Both the position numbers and the translations under genes were made by a program. This document shows positions 53,546-62,498 of a stretch of 64,000 bases of DNA, piece by piece. Location: NCBI GenBank assembly GCA_963820075.1, contig CAWFYS010000015.1, positions 1-64,000 on the forward strand, given 5' to 3'. Every line of letters begins with the position of its first letter. The stretch's first letter is position 1. The notes beneath the pieces are model-generated. The model made no database searches and had not been told where the DNA came from. It saw only the letters and a list, made by a program, of their open reading frames with translations. Source of the DNA: Kumtagia sp963820075. GTDB lineage: Bacteria; Pseudomonadota; Alphaproteobacteria; Rhizobiales; Rhizobiaceae.

Positions 53546-54007
53546 ATGCACCTTGCCCAGGTCAACATCGCCGCGCTGAAATACCCGCTCGACGATCCGC
53601 GCGTGGCCGACTTCGCGCGCAATCTCGACCTCGTCAACGGCATTGCCGAGCGCAGCGACGGGTTCATCTGGCGTCTGCAGGACGAGAGCGGCGACGCGAC
53701 CGACATCCGCGCTTTTGATGATCCGACGATCGTCATCAATCTGAGTGTGTGGCGCGACCAGGAATGCCTCGAGCGCTTCGTGTGGCAAACCGTGCACAAG
53801 CAGTTCTATCACAGGCGCGCGGAGTGGTTCGCGGTTCTGGAAAAGCCGCATCTCGCGATGTGGTGGGTTGACGAAGGACATCAGCCGACGCTCATGGAAG
53901 CAAGGCAGCGGCTTGAATATCTGGACGTAAACGGCAGCGGCGATTTCGCTTTCGGCTGGTCATATCTGCCGCATGCAAGACTCTGGCAGCAGGCGCGCTG
54001 CGCCTGA
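53546..54007 (+). CDS. DUF3291 protein
   Basis: A soluble protein of 153 residues of the DUF3291 type (antibiotic-monooxygenase-like fold). It has 'LAQVNIAALKYPLDDPRVAD', 'GFIWRLQDESGDATDIRAF', 'INLSVWRDQECLERFVWQTV' and 'AMWWVDEGHQPTLMEA'. It begins 10 bp after the preceding gene and ends 16 bp before nuoG, so it is part of the operon. No complex I role is known. Confidence 0.85.
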   Translation: MHLAQVNIAALKYPLDDPRVADFARNLDLVNGIAERSDGFIWRLQDESGDATDIRAFDDPTIVINLSVWRDQECLERFVWQTVHKQFYHRRAEWFAVLEKPHLAMWWVDEGHQPTLMEARQRLEYLDVNGSGDFAFGWSYLPHARLWQQARCA

Positions 54008-54023
54008 TCGGGAAGAATCGAGA

Positions 54024-56108
54024 ATGGCTAAACTCAAGGTCGACGGGAAAGAGATCGAGGTACCCGACCACTACACGCTGCTGCAGGCGGCGGAGGCGGC
54101 GGGTGCGGAAGTGCCGCGCTTCTGTTTCCACGAGCGGCTTTCGATCGCCGGCAACTGCCGCATGTGCCTGGTGGAGGTGAAGGGGGGGCCGCCCAAGCCC
54201 GCGGCCTCCTGCGCCATGGGCGTGCGCGACCTGCGCCCCGGCCCCAATGGCGAGGCGCCGGAGATCTTCACGACCACGCCGATGGTCAAGAAGGCACGCG
54301 AAGGGGTGATGGAGTTCCTGCTCATCAACCATCCGCTCGACTGCCCGATCTGCGACCAGGGCGGTGAGTGCGACCTGCAGGACCAGGCGATGGCCTTCGG
54401 CGTCGATTCCTCGCGCTACAAGGAGAACAAGCGGGCGGTCGAGGACAAGTATATCGGCCCGCTGGTCAAGACGATCATGAACCGCTGCATCCACTGCACG
54501 CGGTGTGTGCGCTTCACCACGGAAGTGGCTGGAATTTCAGAGCTTGGCCTGATCGGCCGTGGCGAGGACGCCGAGATCACCACCTATCTCGAACAGGCGA
54601 TGACATCCGAACTGCAGGGCAATGTCATCGATCTTTGCCCGGTCGGCGCGCTGACCTCCAGGCCCTTCGCCTTTACGGCGCGCCCGTGGGAACTGACCAA
54701 GACCGAGTCGATCGACGTGATGGATGCGGTCGGCTCGGCGATCCGCGTCGATTCGCGCGGCCGGGAGGTGATGCGCATCATGCCGCGCATCAACGAGCAG
54801 GTGAACGAGGAGTGGATCTCCGACAAGACCCGCTTCATCTGGGACGGGCTGCGCACCCAGCGCCTGGACCGGCCCTATGTGCGCAAAAACGGGAAGCTCG
54901 CCCCGGCGAGTTGGCCGGAAGCCTTCGCGGCCATCAAGGCGGCAATTTCCACGGCTGGTCCGGATCGCATCGGCGCCATTGCCGGCGACCTGGCCGCGGT
55001 CGAGGAGATGTTTGCGCTGAAACTTCTGATGCAAGCGCTCGGATCGCCGAACATTGACTGCCGGCAGGACGGTGCCGCGCTTGACCCGTCGCTCGGACGC
55101 GGCAGCTATGTTTTCAATCCGACCATCGAGGGCATCGAACAGGCCGACGCGGTGCTCATCATCGGCGCCAATCCACGCTTCGAGGCATCCGTGCTCAATG
55201 CGCGCATCCGCAAGCGCTACCGGATGGGCGGTCTGGCGGTCGGCGTGATCGGCCAGCAGGTCGACCTGCGCTATCCCTATGTATCGCTCGGCGCCGGGCC
55301 GGAATCGCTGAAGGATATCGCTGAGGGCAGTGGCGACTTCTTCGAGGTGCTGAAGAAGGCCCGGCATCCGCTGATCATTGTAGGCCAGGGCGCCCTGGCG
55401 CGGCCGGACGGCGCGGCGGTGCTTGGTCTGGCGGCAAAACTTGCCATTGCGGTCGGCGCGGTCGCGGAAGGCTGGAACGGCTTTGCCGTGCTGCACAACG
55501 CGGCGGCGCGCGTCGGCGGGCTCGATATCGGTTTCGTGCCGGGCGAGGGCGGCAAGGATGTCGCCGGCATGCTCGGCGGCACCGACGTTCTGTTCCTGCT
55601 TGGCGCCGACGAGCTTGACCTGACACGGGCCGGCAGCAGCGCCTTCGTCGTCTATATCGGCACCCATGGCGACAAGGGCGCGCACCGGGCCGACGTCATC
55701 CTGCCGGGCTCGGCCTATACCGAAAAGTCGGGCACCTACGTCAACACCGAGGGCCGCGTGCAGCAGACCAACCGCGCCGGCTTCGCGCCGGGCGATGCGC
55801 GCGAGGACTGGGCGATTTTGCGGGCGCTTTCCGACGTACTCGGCAAGAGACTGCCGTTCGATTCGCTGGCGCAGCTCAGGACCTCGCTCCACCAGGCGCA
55901 TCCGCATCTGGCCTTTGTCGACGAGATTGCGGCCGGGGGCGCCGAGGACGTGGAGAAGGCCGCGAGAATGGGCGGCGCCGTGACGAAGAGCGCGTTTGCA
56001 TCGCCGGTGGAAGACTTCTATCTGACGAACCCGATCGCGCGGGCTTCCGCCGTGATGGCGGAGTGTTCGGCCCTGGCCAAGGGCGGCTTCAAACAGGCAG
56101 CCGAGTAG
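54024..56108 (+). CDS. nuoG: NADH-quinone oxidoreductase subunit G
   Basis: The 75-kDa iron-sulfur subunit, 694 residues. The N-terminal 2Fe-2S site uses Cys34, Cys45, Cys48 and Cys63 ('PRFCFHERLSIAGNCRMCLV'). Then come 'NHPLDCPICDQGGECDLQDQ' (HxxxCxxCxxxxxC) and 'MNRCIHCTRCVRFTTEVAG' with 'VIDLCPVGALTSRPFAF'. The rest is a molybdopterin-oxidoreductase-like domain. ATG at 54024 gives the conserved N-terminus. Confidence 0.97.
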   Translation: MAKLKVDGKEIEVPDHYTLLQAAEAAGAEVPRFCFHERLSIAGNCRMCLVEVKGGPPKPAASCAMGVRDLRPGPNGEAPEIFTTTPMVKKAREGVMEFLLINHPLDCPICDQGGECDLQDQAMAFGVDSSRYKENKRAVEDKYIGPLVKTIMNRCIHCTRCVRFTTEVAGISELGLIGRGEDAEITTYLEQAMTSELQGNVIDLCPVGALTSRPFAFTARPWELTKTESIDVMDAVGSAIRVDSRGREVMRIMPRINEQVNEEWISDKTRFIWDGLRTQRLDRPYVRKNGKLAPASWPEAFAAIKAAISTAGPDRIGAIAGDLAAVEEMFALKLLMQALGSPNIDCRQDGAALDPSLGRGSYVFNPTIEGIEQADAVLIIGANPRFEASVLNARIRKRYRMGGLAVGVIGQQVDLRYPYVSLGAGPESLKDIAEGSGDFFEVLKKARHPLIIVGQGALARPDGAAVLGLAAKLAIAVGAVAEGWNGFAVLHNAAARVGGLDIGFVPGEGGKDVAGMLGGTDVLFLLGADELDLTRAGSSAFVVYIGTHGDKGAHRADVILPGSAYTEKSGTYVNTEGRVQQTNRAGFAPGDAREDWAILRALSDVLGKRLPFDSLAQLRTSLHQAHPHLAFVDEIAAGGAEDVEKAARMGGAVTKSAFASPVEDFYLTNPIARASAVMAECSALAKGGFKQAAE

Positions 56109-56116
56109 GGGCGCAG

Positions 56117-57160
56117 ATGGAATCGTTCTTCACAATCTATGTGCTGCCCGCGCTGATCATCCTGATCAAGTCGGTCGTGCTGCTGGTCGTTCTGCTGGTT
56201 TTCGTTGCCTACATTCTCTACGCCGACCGCAAGATCTGGGCGGCAGTGCAACTCCGGCGCGGGCCGAACGTCGTCGGACCATGGGGCCTGCTGCAGTCCT
56301 TCGCGGACCTGTTCAAGTTCGTGTTCAAGGAGCCGATCATCCCCTCCGGAGCAAACAAGGGGATCTTCCTTCTCGCCCCGGTGATTTCGGCCGCGCTGGC
56401 GCTGGCCACCTGGGCGGTCATTCCGGTCAGCGAAGGCTGGGCGATCGCCAACCTTAATGTCGGTGTCCTGTACGTTTTCGCCATTTCATCGCTGGAAGTC
56501 TATGGCGTCCTCATGGGCGGCTGGGCGTCGAATTCGAAATATCCGTTCCTCGGCGCGCTGCGCTCGGCCGCGCAGATGGTGTCCTACGAAGTGTCGATCG
56601 GCTTCGTCATTATCACCGTCCTGCTCTGCGTCGGCTCGCTCAACCTTTCCGACATCGTGCTGTCGCAGCAGGATGGCCTTGGAACGATGATAGGCCTGCC
56701 CAACACCTTCCTCGACTGGCATTGGCTGGCGCTGTTTCCGATGTTCGTCATCTTCTTCATCTCGGCTCTGGCCGAGACGAACCGCCCGCCCTTCGATCTG
56801 GTGGAGGCCGAATCGGAACTCGTCGCCGGCCACATGATCGAATATTCATCGACGCCGTTCCTGCTGTTCTTCCTCGGCGAATATGTCGCGATCGTGCTGA
56901 TGTGCGCGCTGACCACGGTGCTGTTCCTTGGCGGATGGCTGCCGCCCTTCAATTTCGCGCCGTTCACCTGGGTGCCGGGCGTGATCTGGTTCGTGTTGAA
57001 GGTCTGCATGGTGTTCTTCATGTTCGCCATGGTGAAGGCGTTCGTGCCGCGCTACCGTTACGACCAGCTCATGCGGCTCGGCTGGAAGGTATTCCTGCCG
57101 CTGTCGCTGGCCATGGTGGTGATCGTCGCCGCGTTCCTGAAGTTCACGGGGCTGGCATGA
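56117..57160 (+). CDS. nuoH: NADH-quinone oxidoreductase subunit H
   Basis: A membrane subunit of 347 residues, eight helices, forming part of the quinone chamber. 'ADRKIWAAVQLRRGPNVVGP', 'LAETNRPPFDLVEAESELVA' and 'EYSSTPFLLFFLGEYVAIV' are hallmarks. The stop overlaps the next start as ATGA. Confidence 0.97.
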   Translation: MESFFTIYVLPALIILIKSVVLLVVLLVFVAYILYADRKIWAAVQLRRGPNVVGPWGLLQSFADLFKFVFKEPIIPSGANKGIFLLAPVISAALALATWAVIPVSEGWAIANLNVGVLYVFAISSLEVYGVLMGGWASNSKYPFLGALRSAAQMVSYEVSIGFVIITVLLCVGSLNLSDIVLSQQDGLGTMIGLPNTFLDWHWLALFPMFVIFFISALAETNRPPFDLVEAESELVAGHMIEYSSTPFLLFFLGEYVAIVLMCALTTVLFLGGWLPPFNFAPFTWVPGVIWFVLKVCMVFFMFAMVKAFVPRYRYDQLMRLGWKVFLPLSLAMVVIVAAFLKFTGLA

Positions 57161-57351
57161 CGACGGCCGCTCTGATCGGCGCCATGGTCGGCCTGGCGGT
57201 CGCGGCGGTGGATTATTTCCTGCTGCGTCTGCTGGCCTCGCGCGTCGATCTGCCCGAGACGAAACGGGTGCTCAACATTACCGGCCTCAGCCAGTTCGTG
57301 CTGCTGCCGATCGTGGGCTGGTTCGCCGGTCCGCTCATTTTTGGAGAATAG
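57157..57351 (+). CDS. Small two-helix membrane protein between nuoH and nuoI
   Basis: A protein of 64 residues with two membrane segments ('AALIGAMVGLAVAAVDYFLL' and 'FVLLPIVGWFAGPLI') around a charged loop. It overlaps nuoH by 4 bp and ends 2 bp before nuoI, so it is translated with them. Similar small genes occur here in other rhizobia. It may be an accessory complex I subunit; this is inference. Confidence 0.75.
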   Translation: MTTAALIGAMVGLAVAAVDYFLLRLLASRVDLPETKRVLNITGLSQFVLLPIVGWFAGPLIFGE

Positions 57352-57353
57352 AA

Positions 57354-57845
57354 ATGTCAGCGCTCGCCCAAGCCGCCAAATCGCTGCTGCTTAAAGAGTT
57401 TGTCGGCGCCTTTTTCCTGTCGATGCGGCAGTTCTTCGCGCCGAAGCCGACGCTGAACTACCCATTCGAAAAAGGGCCGGTCAGCCCGCGCTTCCGCGGC
57501 GAGCACGCGCTGCGCCGCTACCCGAACGGCGAGGAACGCTGCATTGCCTGCAAGCTGTGCGAGGCGATCTGCCCGGCCCAGGCCATTACGATCGAAGCCG
57601 GCCCGCGCCGGAACGACGGCACGCGCCGCACGGTGCGCTATGACATCGACATGGTGAAGTGCATCTATTGCGGCTTCTGCCAGGAAGCCTGCCCGGTGGA
57701 TGCGATCGTCGAGGGACCGAATTTCGAGTTCGCGGCCGAGACCCGCGAGGAACTCTATTACGACAAGGACAAGCTGTTGGAAAACGGCGACCGGTGGGAG
57801 CGCGAGCTCGCGCGCAACATCGCCATTGATGCGCCGTATCGGTGA
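57354..57845 (+). CDS. nuoI: NADH-quinone oxidoreductase subunit I
   Basis: The 23-kDa subunit, 163 residues, with two 4Fe-4S clusters (N6a, N6b). The motifs are 'CIACKLCEAICPAQAI' and 'CIYCGFCQEACPVDAI'. The N-terminal amphipathic part is typical of the alphaproteobacterial form. Confidence 0.97.
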   Translation: MSALAQAAKSLLLKEFVGAFFLSMRQFFAPKPTLNYPFEKGPVSPRFRGEHALRRYPNGEERCIACKLCEAICPAQAITIEAGPRRNDGTRRTVRYDIDMVKCIYCGFCQEACPVDAIVEGPNFEFAAETREELYYDKDKLLENGDRWERELARNIAIDAPYR

Positions 57846-57851
57846 GGGCTG

Positions 57852-57883
57852 CTCTCTTCTCCTCGTCAACGGGGAAAAGGGAG
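57852..57883. repeat. Imperfect hairpin repeat in the nuoI-nuoJ spacer
   Basis: Arms 57852-57865 and 57870-57883 pair at 11 of 14 positions (CTTCTCCTCG against CGGGGAAAAGG) around a 4-nt loop. It resembles the CTTCTCCCCG...CGGGGAGAAGG core of rhizobial intergenic repeats. It lies in a 169-bp spacer, the longest in the second half of the operon. Confidence 0.5.
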
Positions 57884-58014
57884 TTGAAAGACAAATGGAC
57901 GGGCAGTACCGGCTCGTCTAAGGAACACGCGTTCCGCAACCGGAGGCGGTGGCGGGTAGCCGGACGGAAGCGCGGGACGGCGCCAGGCCGGCAAGGAAGG
58001 AACCGGGGGAACCC

Positions 58015-58635
58015 ATGCTCAACGGACTTGAGGCGATCTTCTTCTATCTCTTCGCCTTCGTCGTGGTCGCGGCGGCCTTCATGGTTATTTCCGCGCGCAA
58101 CCCGGTGCATTCCGTACTCTATCTGATCCTTACCTTCTTCAACGCCGCGGCCCTGTTCCTGCTCACCGGCGCCGAGTTCCTGGCGATGATCCTGCTCGTC
58201 GTCTATGTCGGGGCGGTCGCCGTGCTGTTCCTGTTCGTCGTCATGATGCTCGACGTCGATTTCGCCGAGTTGAAGAGCGGCGCCCTGCAATATGCGCCGA
58301 TCGGGGCGCTCGTCGGGATAGTTCTCGCCGCCGAACTGATCATCGTGCTCGGCGGCTATGCCTTCGCGCCGGAACTGGCCTCCACCATCGCCCAGCCGAC
58401 ACCGGACATCGCGACGCGCCACAATACGGCAGCGCTCGGCGACATTCTCTATACGGACTACATCTACTTCTTCCAGATCGCCGGCCTGATCCTGCTGGTC
58501 GCCATGATCGGCGCGATCGTGCTGACGCTGCGCCGCCGCGAGCACGTGAAGCGCCAGGACGTCCCGCGCCAGGTCGCGCGCACGCCGGCGACCGCGATCG
58601 AAATCAAGAAAGTCGAAACGGGCAAGGGTATCTGA
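58015..58635 (+). CDS. nuoJ: NADH-quinone oxidoreductase subunit J
   Basis: A membrane subunit of 206 residues with five helices. 'VISARNPVHSVLYLILTFFN', 'GAEFLAMILLVVYVGAVAVL' and 'FLFVVMMLDVD' are diagnostic. The ATG at 58015 follows GGGGGA. Confidence 0.97.
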   Translation: MLNGLEAIFFYLFAFVVVAAAFMVISARNPVHSVLYLILTFFNAAALFLLTGAEFLAMILLVVYVGAVAVLFLFVVMMLDVDFAELKSGALQYAPIGALVGIVLAAELIIVLGGYAFAPELASTIAQPTPDIATRHNTAALGDILYTDYIYFFQIAGLILLVAMIGAIVLTLRRREHVKRQDVPRQVARTPATAIEIKKVETGKGI

Positions 58636-58637
58636 CG

Positions 58638-58946
58638 ATGACCGTCGGCATCGCGCATTTTCTCACTGTTTCGGCGGTCCTGTTCACGCTCGGCGTGTTC
58701 GGCATCTTCCTGAACCGCAAGAACGTCATCGTCATCCTGATGTCGGTCGAACTCATCCTGCTGGCGGTGAACATCAATTTCGTCGCGTTCTCGGCGGCTC
58801 TCGGCGACCTGGTCGGCCAGGTGTTCGCGCTGTTCGTGCTCACCGTCGCGGCGGCTGAAGCCGCTATCGGCCTCGCCATTCTCGTCGTCTTCTTCCGCAA
58901 CCGCGGTTCGATCGCGGTCGAAGACGTCAACATGATGAAGGGTTGA
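58638..58946 (+). CDS. nuoK: NADH-quinone oxidoreductase subunit K
   Basis: A three-helix membrane subunit, 102 residues, with conserved Glu residues in 'LMSVELILLAVNINFVAFSA' and 'LTVAAAEAAIGLAILVVFFR' that take part in proton transfer. It follows nuoJ by 2 bp. Confidence 0.97.
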   Translation: MTVGIAHFLTVSAVLFTLGVFGIFLNRKNVIVILMSVELILLAVNINFVAFSAALGDLVGQVFALFVLTVAAAEAAIGLAILVVFFRNRGSIAVEDVNMMKG

Positions 58947-58960
58947 ACGAAGGTTTCGCC

Positions 58961-60982
58961 ATGTACCAGGCCATCGTCTTCCTTCCGCTTCTCGGCTTCC
59001 TGATCGTCGGGTTGTTCGGCAATTCGCTCGGCGCCAAGGCGTCCGAATACATCACTTCCGGTTTCCTGGTGATCTCGGCGCTGCTGTCGTGGGTCGCCTT
59101 CTTCACGGTCGGCTTCGGCGAGGTGGAGACCTTCACCATACCCGTGCTGCGCTTCATCGATTCCGGCACGATGCAGGCCGATTGGGCGCTGAGGATCGAC
59201 ACGCTGACGGTGGTCATGCTGGTGGTGGTCAACACCGTGTCGGCCCTGGTTCACATCTATTCGATCGGATACATGCACCATGATCCGCATCGGCCGCGCT
59301 TCTTCGCCTATCTGTCGCTTTTCACCTTCGCCATGCTGATGCTGGTGACGGCGGACAATCTCGTGCAGATGTTCTTCGGCTGGGAAGGCGTCGGCCTCGC
59401 CTCCTATCTGCTGATCGGCTTCTGGTACAAGAAGCCGTCGGCCAACGCCGCCGCGATCAAGGCCTTCGTTGTCAACCGCATCGGCGACTTCGGCTTCATC
59501 CTCGGCATTCTGGGCGTCTATGTGCTGTTCGGCTCCGTTGATCTCGGCACGATCTTCGCCAATGCGGCGTCCTTCATTCCGGCCGATGGCCATGGCGCGG
59601 AGGGTGCCGCGGCGGCCGGCGAGGCGGCGGCGCATGGCGAGACGGTGCTGAACTTCCTGGGCTATCACCTCGACAAGGCCGGCGCTCTGACGGTTATCTG
59701 CCTGCTGCTGTTCATGGGCGCGATGGGCAAGTCGGCTCAGGTGCCGCTGCATACCTGGCTGCCGGACGCGATGGAGGGCCCGACCCCCGTGTCGGCGCTC
59801 ATCCACGCCGCCACCATGGTGACGGCCGGCGTGTTCATGCTGGCGCGGCTTTCGCCGCTCTTCGAACTGTCGCATACGGCGCTGCTTGTGGTGACGATCG
59901 TCGGCGCCTTTACCGCTTTCTTCGCGGCCACCGTCGGCCTCGTGCAGAACGACATCAAGCGCGTCATCGCCTATTCGACCTGCTCGCAGCTCGGCTACAT
60001 GTTCGTCGCGCTCGGCCTGGGCTTCTACTCGGCGGCGATCTTCCACCTGTTCACGCATGCCTTCTTCAAGGCGCTGCTGTTCCTCGGCTCGGGCTCGGTC
60101 ATCCATGCCGTTTCCGACGAGCAGGACATGCGCAAGATGGGCGGCCTCAGAACGCTGATCCCCAAGACCTACTGGATGATGGTCATCGGCACGCTGGCGC
60201 TGACCGGCGTCGGCATCCCGGCAACGATCATCGGCACGGCCGGCTTCTTCTCCAAGGACGCCATTATCGAGGGCGCTTTCGCCGGTCACAACGGCTTTGC
60301 CGGGGTTGCGTTCGTAATGCTCGTGGTGGCGGCGGCGTTCACCAGCTTCTATTCCTGGCGGCTGATCTTCATGACCTTCCACGGCACGCCGCGCGCCACC
60401 GCCGATGTCATGCACCACGTGCATGAATCACCCAACGTCATGCTGGTGCCGCTCTATCTGCTGGCCGTCGGCGCGCTGTTCGCCGGCCTTGTCTTCCACG
60501 ACTATTTCATCGGCGACCACTATGAAGCATTCTGGCGGACCGCGCTGTTCACGCTGCCCGGCAACCATATCCTGCACGACATCCACGAAGTGCCGTTCCT
60601 GGTGAAGCTGGCGCCGTTCCTGGCCATGATCGCCGGCTTCGGCGTTGCCTACAAATACTACATCGTCAGCCCGGAAATTCCGAAGGAGGCCGCGGCGCGC
60701 CACCGGCTTCTCTACAATTTCCTGCTCAACAAATGGTACTTCGACGAGATCTACGACGTCCTTTTCGTCAATCCGGCGAAGCGCCTCGGCTATTTCCTGT
60801 GGAAGCGCGGCGACGGCTGGCTGATCGATGGTTTCGGTCCGGACGGCGTATCGGCACGGGTGATCGACCTCACCAACCGGGCCGTGAAGCTGCAGTCCGG
60901 ATATCTCTATCACTACGCCTTCGCGATGCTGATCGGCGTCGCGGCGCTCGTTACCTGGATGATGCTCGGGAGCTCGTTCTAG
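58961..60982 (+). CDS. nuoL: NADH-quinone oxidoreductase subunit L
   Basis: The largest antiporter-like subunit, 673 residues, with the long lateral helix at the C-terminus. 'DNLVQMFFGWEGVGLASYLL', 'MGKSAQVPLHTWLPDAMEGP' and 'FFATVGLVQNDIKRVIAYST' carry the key Glu, Lys and His residues. An Ala/Gly-rich loop near residue 210 is a normal variable site. Start at 58961 rather than 58943, since the conserved N-terminus begins 'MYQAIVFLPLLGFL'. Confidence 0.97.
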   Translation: MYQAIVFLPLLGFLIVGLFGNSLGAKASEYITSGFLVISALLSWVAFFTVGFGEVETFTIPVLRFIDSGTMQADWALRIDTLTVVMLVVVNTVSALVHIYSIGYMHHDPHRPRFFAYLSLFTFAMLMLVTADNLVQMFFGWEGVGLASYLLIGFWYKKPSANAAAIKAFVVNRIGDFGFILGILGVYVLFGSVDLGTIFANAASFIPADGHGAEGAAAAGEAAAHGETVLNFLGYHLDKAGALTVICLLLFMGAMGKSAQVPLHTWLPDAMEGPTPVSALIHAATMVTAGVFMLARLSPLFELSHTALLVVTIVGAFTAFFAATVGLVQNDIKRVIAYSTCSQLGYMFVALGLGFYSAAIFHLFTHAFFKALLFLGSGSVIHAVSDEQDMRKMGGLRTLIPKTYWMMVIGTLALTGVGIPATIIGTAGFFSKDAIIEGAFAGHNGFAGVAFVMLVVAAAFTSFYSWRLIFMTFHGTPRATADVMHHVHESPNVMLVPLYLLAVGALFAGLVFHDYFIGDHYEAFWRTALFTLPGNHILHDIHEVPFLVKLAPFLAMIAGFGVAYKYYIVSPEIPKEAAARHRLLYNFLLNKWYFDEIYDVLFVNPAKRLGYFLWKRGDGWLIDGFGPDGVSARVIDLTNRAVKLQSGYLYHYAFAMLIGVAALVTWMMLGSSF

Positions 60983-60985
60983 ATC

Positions 60986-62488
60986 ATGACCGACTGGCCG
61001 ATCCTCTCCACGGTCACGTTCCTGCCGCTGGTGGGAGCGTTACTGATCCTGCTCATCCGGGACGAGGCCGATGGCGCGCGCCGCAATATCCGCAACGTCG
61101 CGCTGCTGACCACCGTCTTCACCTTCGTCCTCTCGCTGTTCATCTGGATCGGCTTCGACAATGCCGATCCGGGATTCCAGATGGTCGAGCAGGCCGAGTG
61201 GCTGGGGGGAGGCATCACCTACAAGATGGGCGTCGACGGCATTTCGATGCTGTTCGTCATCCTGACGACCTTCCTGATGCCGCTCTGCGTCATTGCCTCC
61301 TGGAGCGTGGAGAAGCGCCTCAAGGAATACATGATCGCGTTCCTGGTGCTTGAAACGCTGATGATCGGCGTGTTCTGCGCGCTCGACCTGGTGCTGTTCT
61401 ACGTGTTCTTCGAGGCGGGCCTTATCCCGATGTTCCTCATCATCGGGGTGTGGGGCGGCAAGCGGCGCGTCTATGCGAGCTTCAAGTTCTTTCTCTATAC
61501 GCTGCTCGGCTCCGTGCTGATGCTGCTCGCCATCATGGCCATGTACTGGCAGGCCGGCACGATGGATATCCCGACCCTGCTTACGCACGCTTTCCCGACC
61601 ACCATGCAGCCCTGGCTGTGGCTGGCCTTCTTCGCCTCCTTCGCGGTGAAGATGCCGATGTGGCCCGTGCATACCTGGCTGCCGGACGCGCATGTCGAAG
61701 CGCCGACGGCCGGCTCGGTGATCCTGGCCGCCATTCTGTTGAAGATGGGCGGTTATGGCTTCCTGCGCTTCTCGCTGCCGATGTTCCCGATCGCGTCGGC
61801 GGATTTCGCGCCGTTCGTCTTCGTGCTGTCGATCGTGGCCATCATCTACACCTCGCTGGTGGCGCTGATGCAGGAGGATATGAAGAAGCTGATCGCCTAT
61901 TCGTCGGTGGCGCATATGGGCTACGTGACCATGGGCATTTTCGCCATGAACCAGGCGGGCATTCAGGGCGCGCTGTTCCAGATGCTGTCGCACGGCCTCG
62001 TCTCGGGCGCGCTGTTCCTGTGCGTCGGCGTGATCTACGACCGCATGCACACCCGCGAGATCGCCGCCTATGGCGGGCTGGTCAACAACATGCCGAAATA
62101 CGCCGCGGCGTTCATGATCTTCACCATGGCGAATGTCGGCCTGCCCGGCACCAGCGGCTTCATCGGCGAGTTCCTCACGCTGGTCGGCATCTTCCAGGTC
62201 AACACCTGGGTGGCGTTGTTTGCCGCCAGCGGGGTAATCCTGTCGGCCGCCTATGCGCTGTGGCTCTATCGCAAGGTGATCTTCGGCGTGCTTTCCAAGG
62301 AAAGCCTGAAGGGCATGCTCGATCTCTCGCCCCGCGAGAAGGCGGTGCTTTATCCGCTGGCCGTGCTCACCATCTTCTTCGGCGTCTATCCGGCGCCGGT
62401 TTTCGACGCGACCGCGGCCTCGGTGCAGGCGCTGGTCAACTCCGTTTCCGTTTCACTCGACGCGGCGCAGACCGCCGCCGCGCACTGA
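60986..62488 (+). CDS. nuoM: NADH-quinone oxidoreductase subunit M
   Basis: An antiporter-like proton-pumping subunit of 500 residues. 'VLFYVFFEAGLIPMFLIIGV', 'AVKMPMWPVHTWLPDAHVEA' and 'ALMQEDMKKLIAYSSVAHMG' hold the conserved Glu, Lys and His. It follows nuoL by 3 bp. Confidence 0.97.
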   Translation: MTDWPILSTVTFLPLVGALLILLIRDEADGARRNIRNVALLTTVFTFVLSLFIWIGFDNADPGFQMVEQAEWLGGGITYKMGVDGISMLFVILTTFLMPLCVIASWSVEKRLKEYMIAFLVLETLMIGVFCALDLVLFYVFFEAGLIPMFLIIGVWGGKRRVYASFKFFLYTLLGSVLMLLAIMAMYWQAGTMDIPTLLTHAFPTTMQPWLWLAFFASFAVKMPMWPVHTWLPDAHVEAPTAGSVILAAILLKMGGYGFLRFSLPMFPIASADFAPFVFVLSIVAIIYTSLVALMQEDMKKLIAYSSVAHMGYVTMGIFAMNQAGIQGALFQMLSHGLVSGALFLCVGVIYDRMHTREIAAYGGLVNNMPKYAAAFMIFTMANVGLPGTSGFIGEFLTLVGIFQVNTWVALFAASGVILSAAYALWLYRKVIFGVLSKESLKGMLDLSPREKAVLYPLAVLTIFFGVYPAPVFDATAASVQALVNSVSVSLDAAQTAAAH

Positions 62489-62498
62489 GAGGGACCGC

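Noticed and set aside
58604..60424. Very long minus-strand open frame opposite nuoL
   Set aside because: His/Asp/Arg/Gln-rich low-complexity translation, typical of the antisense of a GC-rich membrane protein gene. nuoL on the plus strand is certain.
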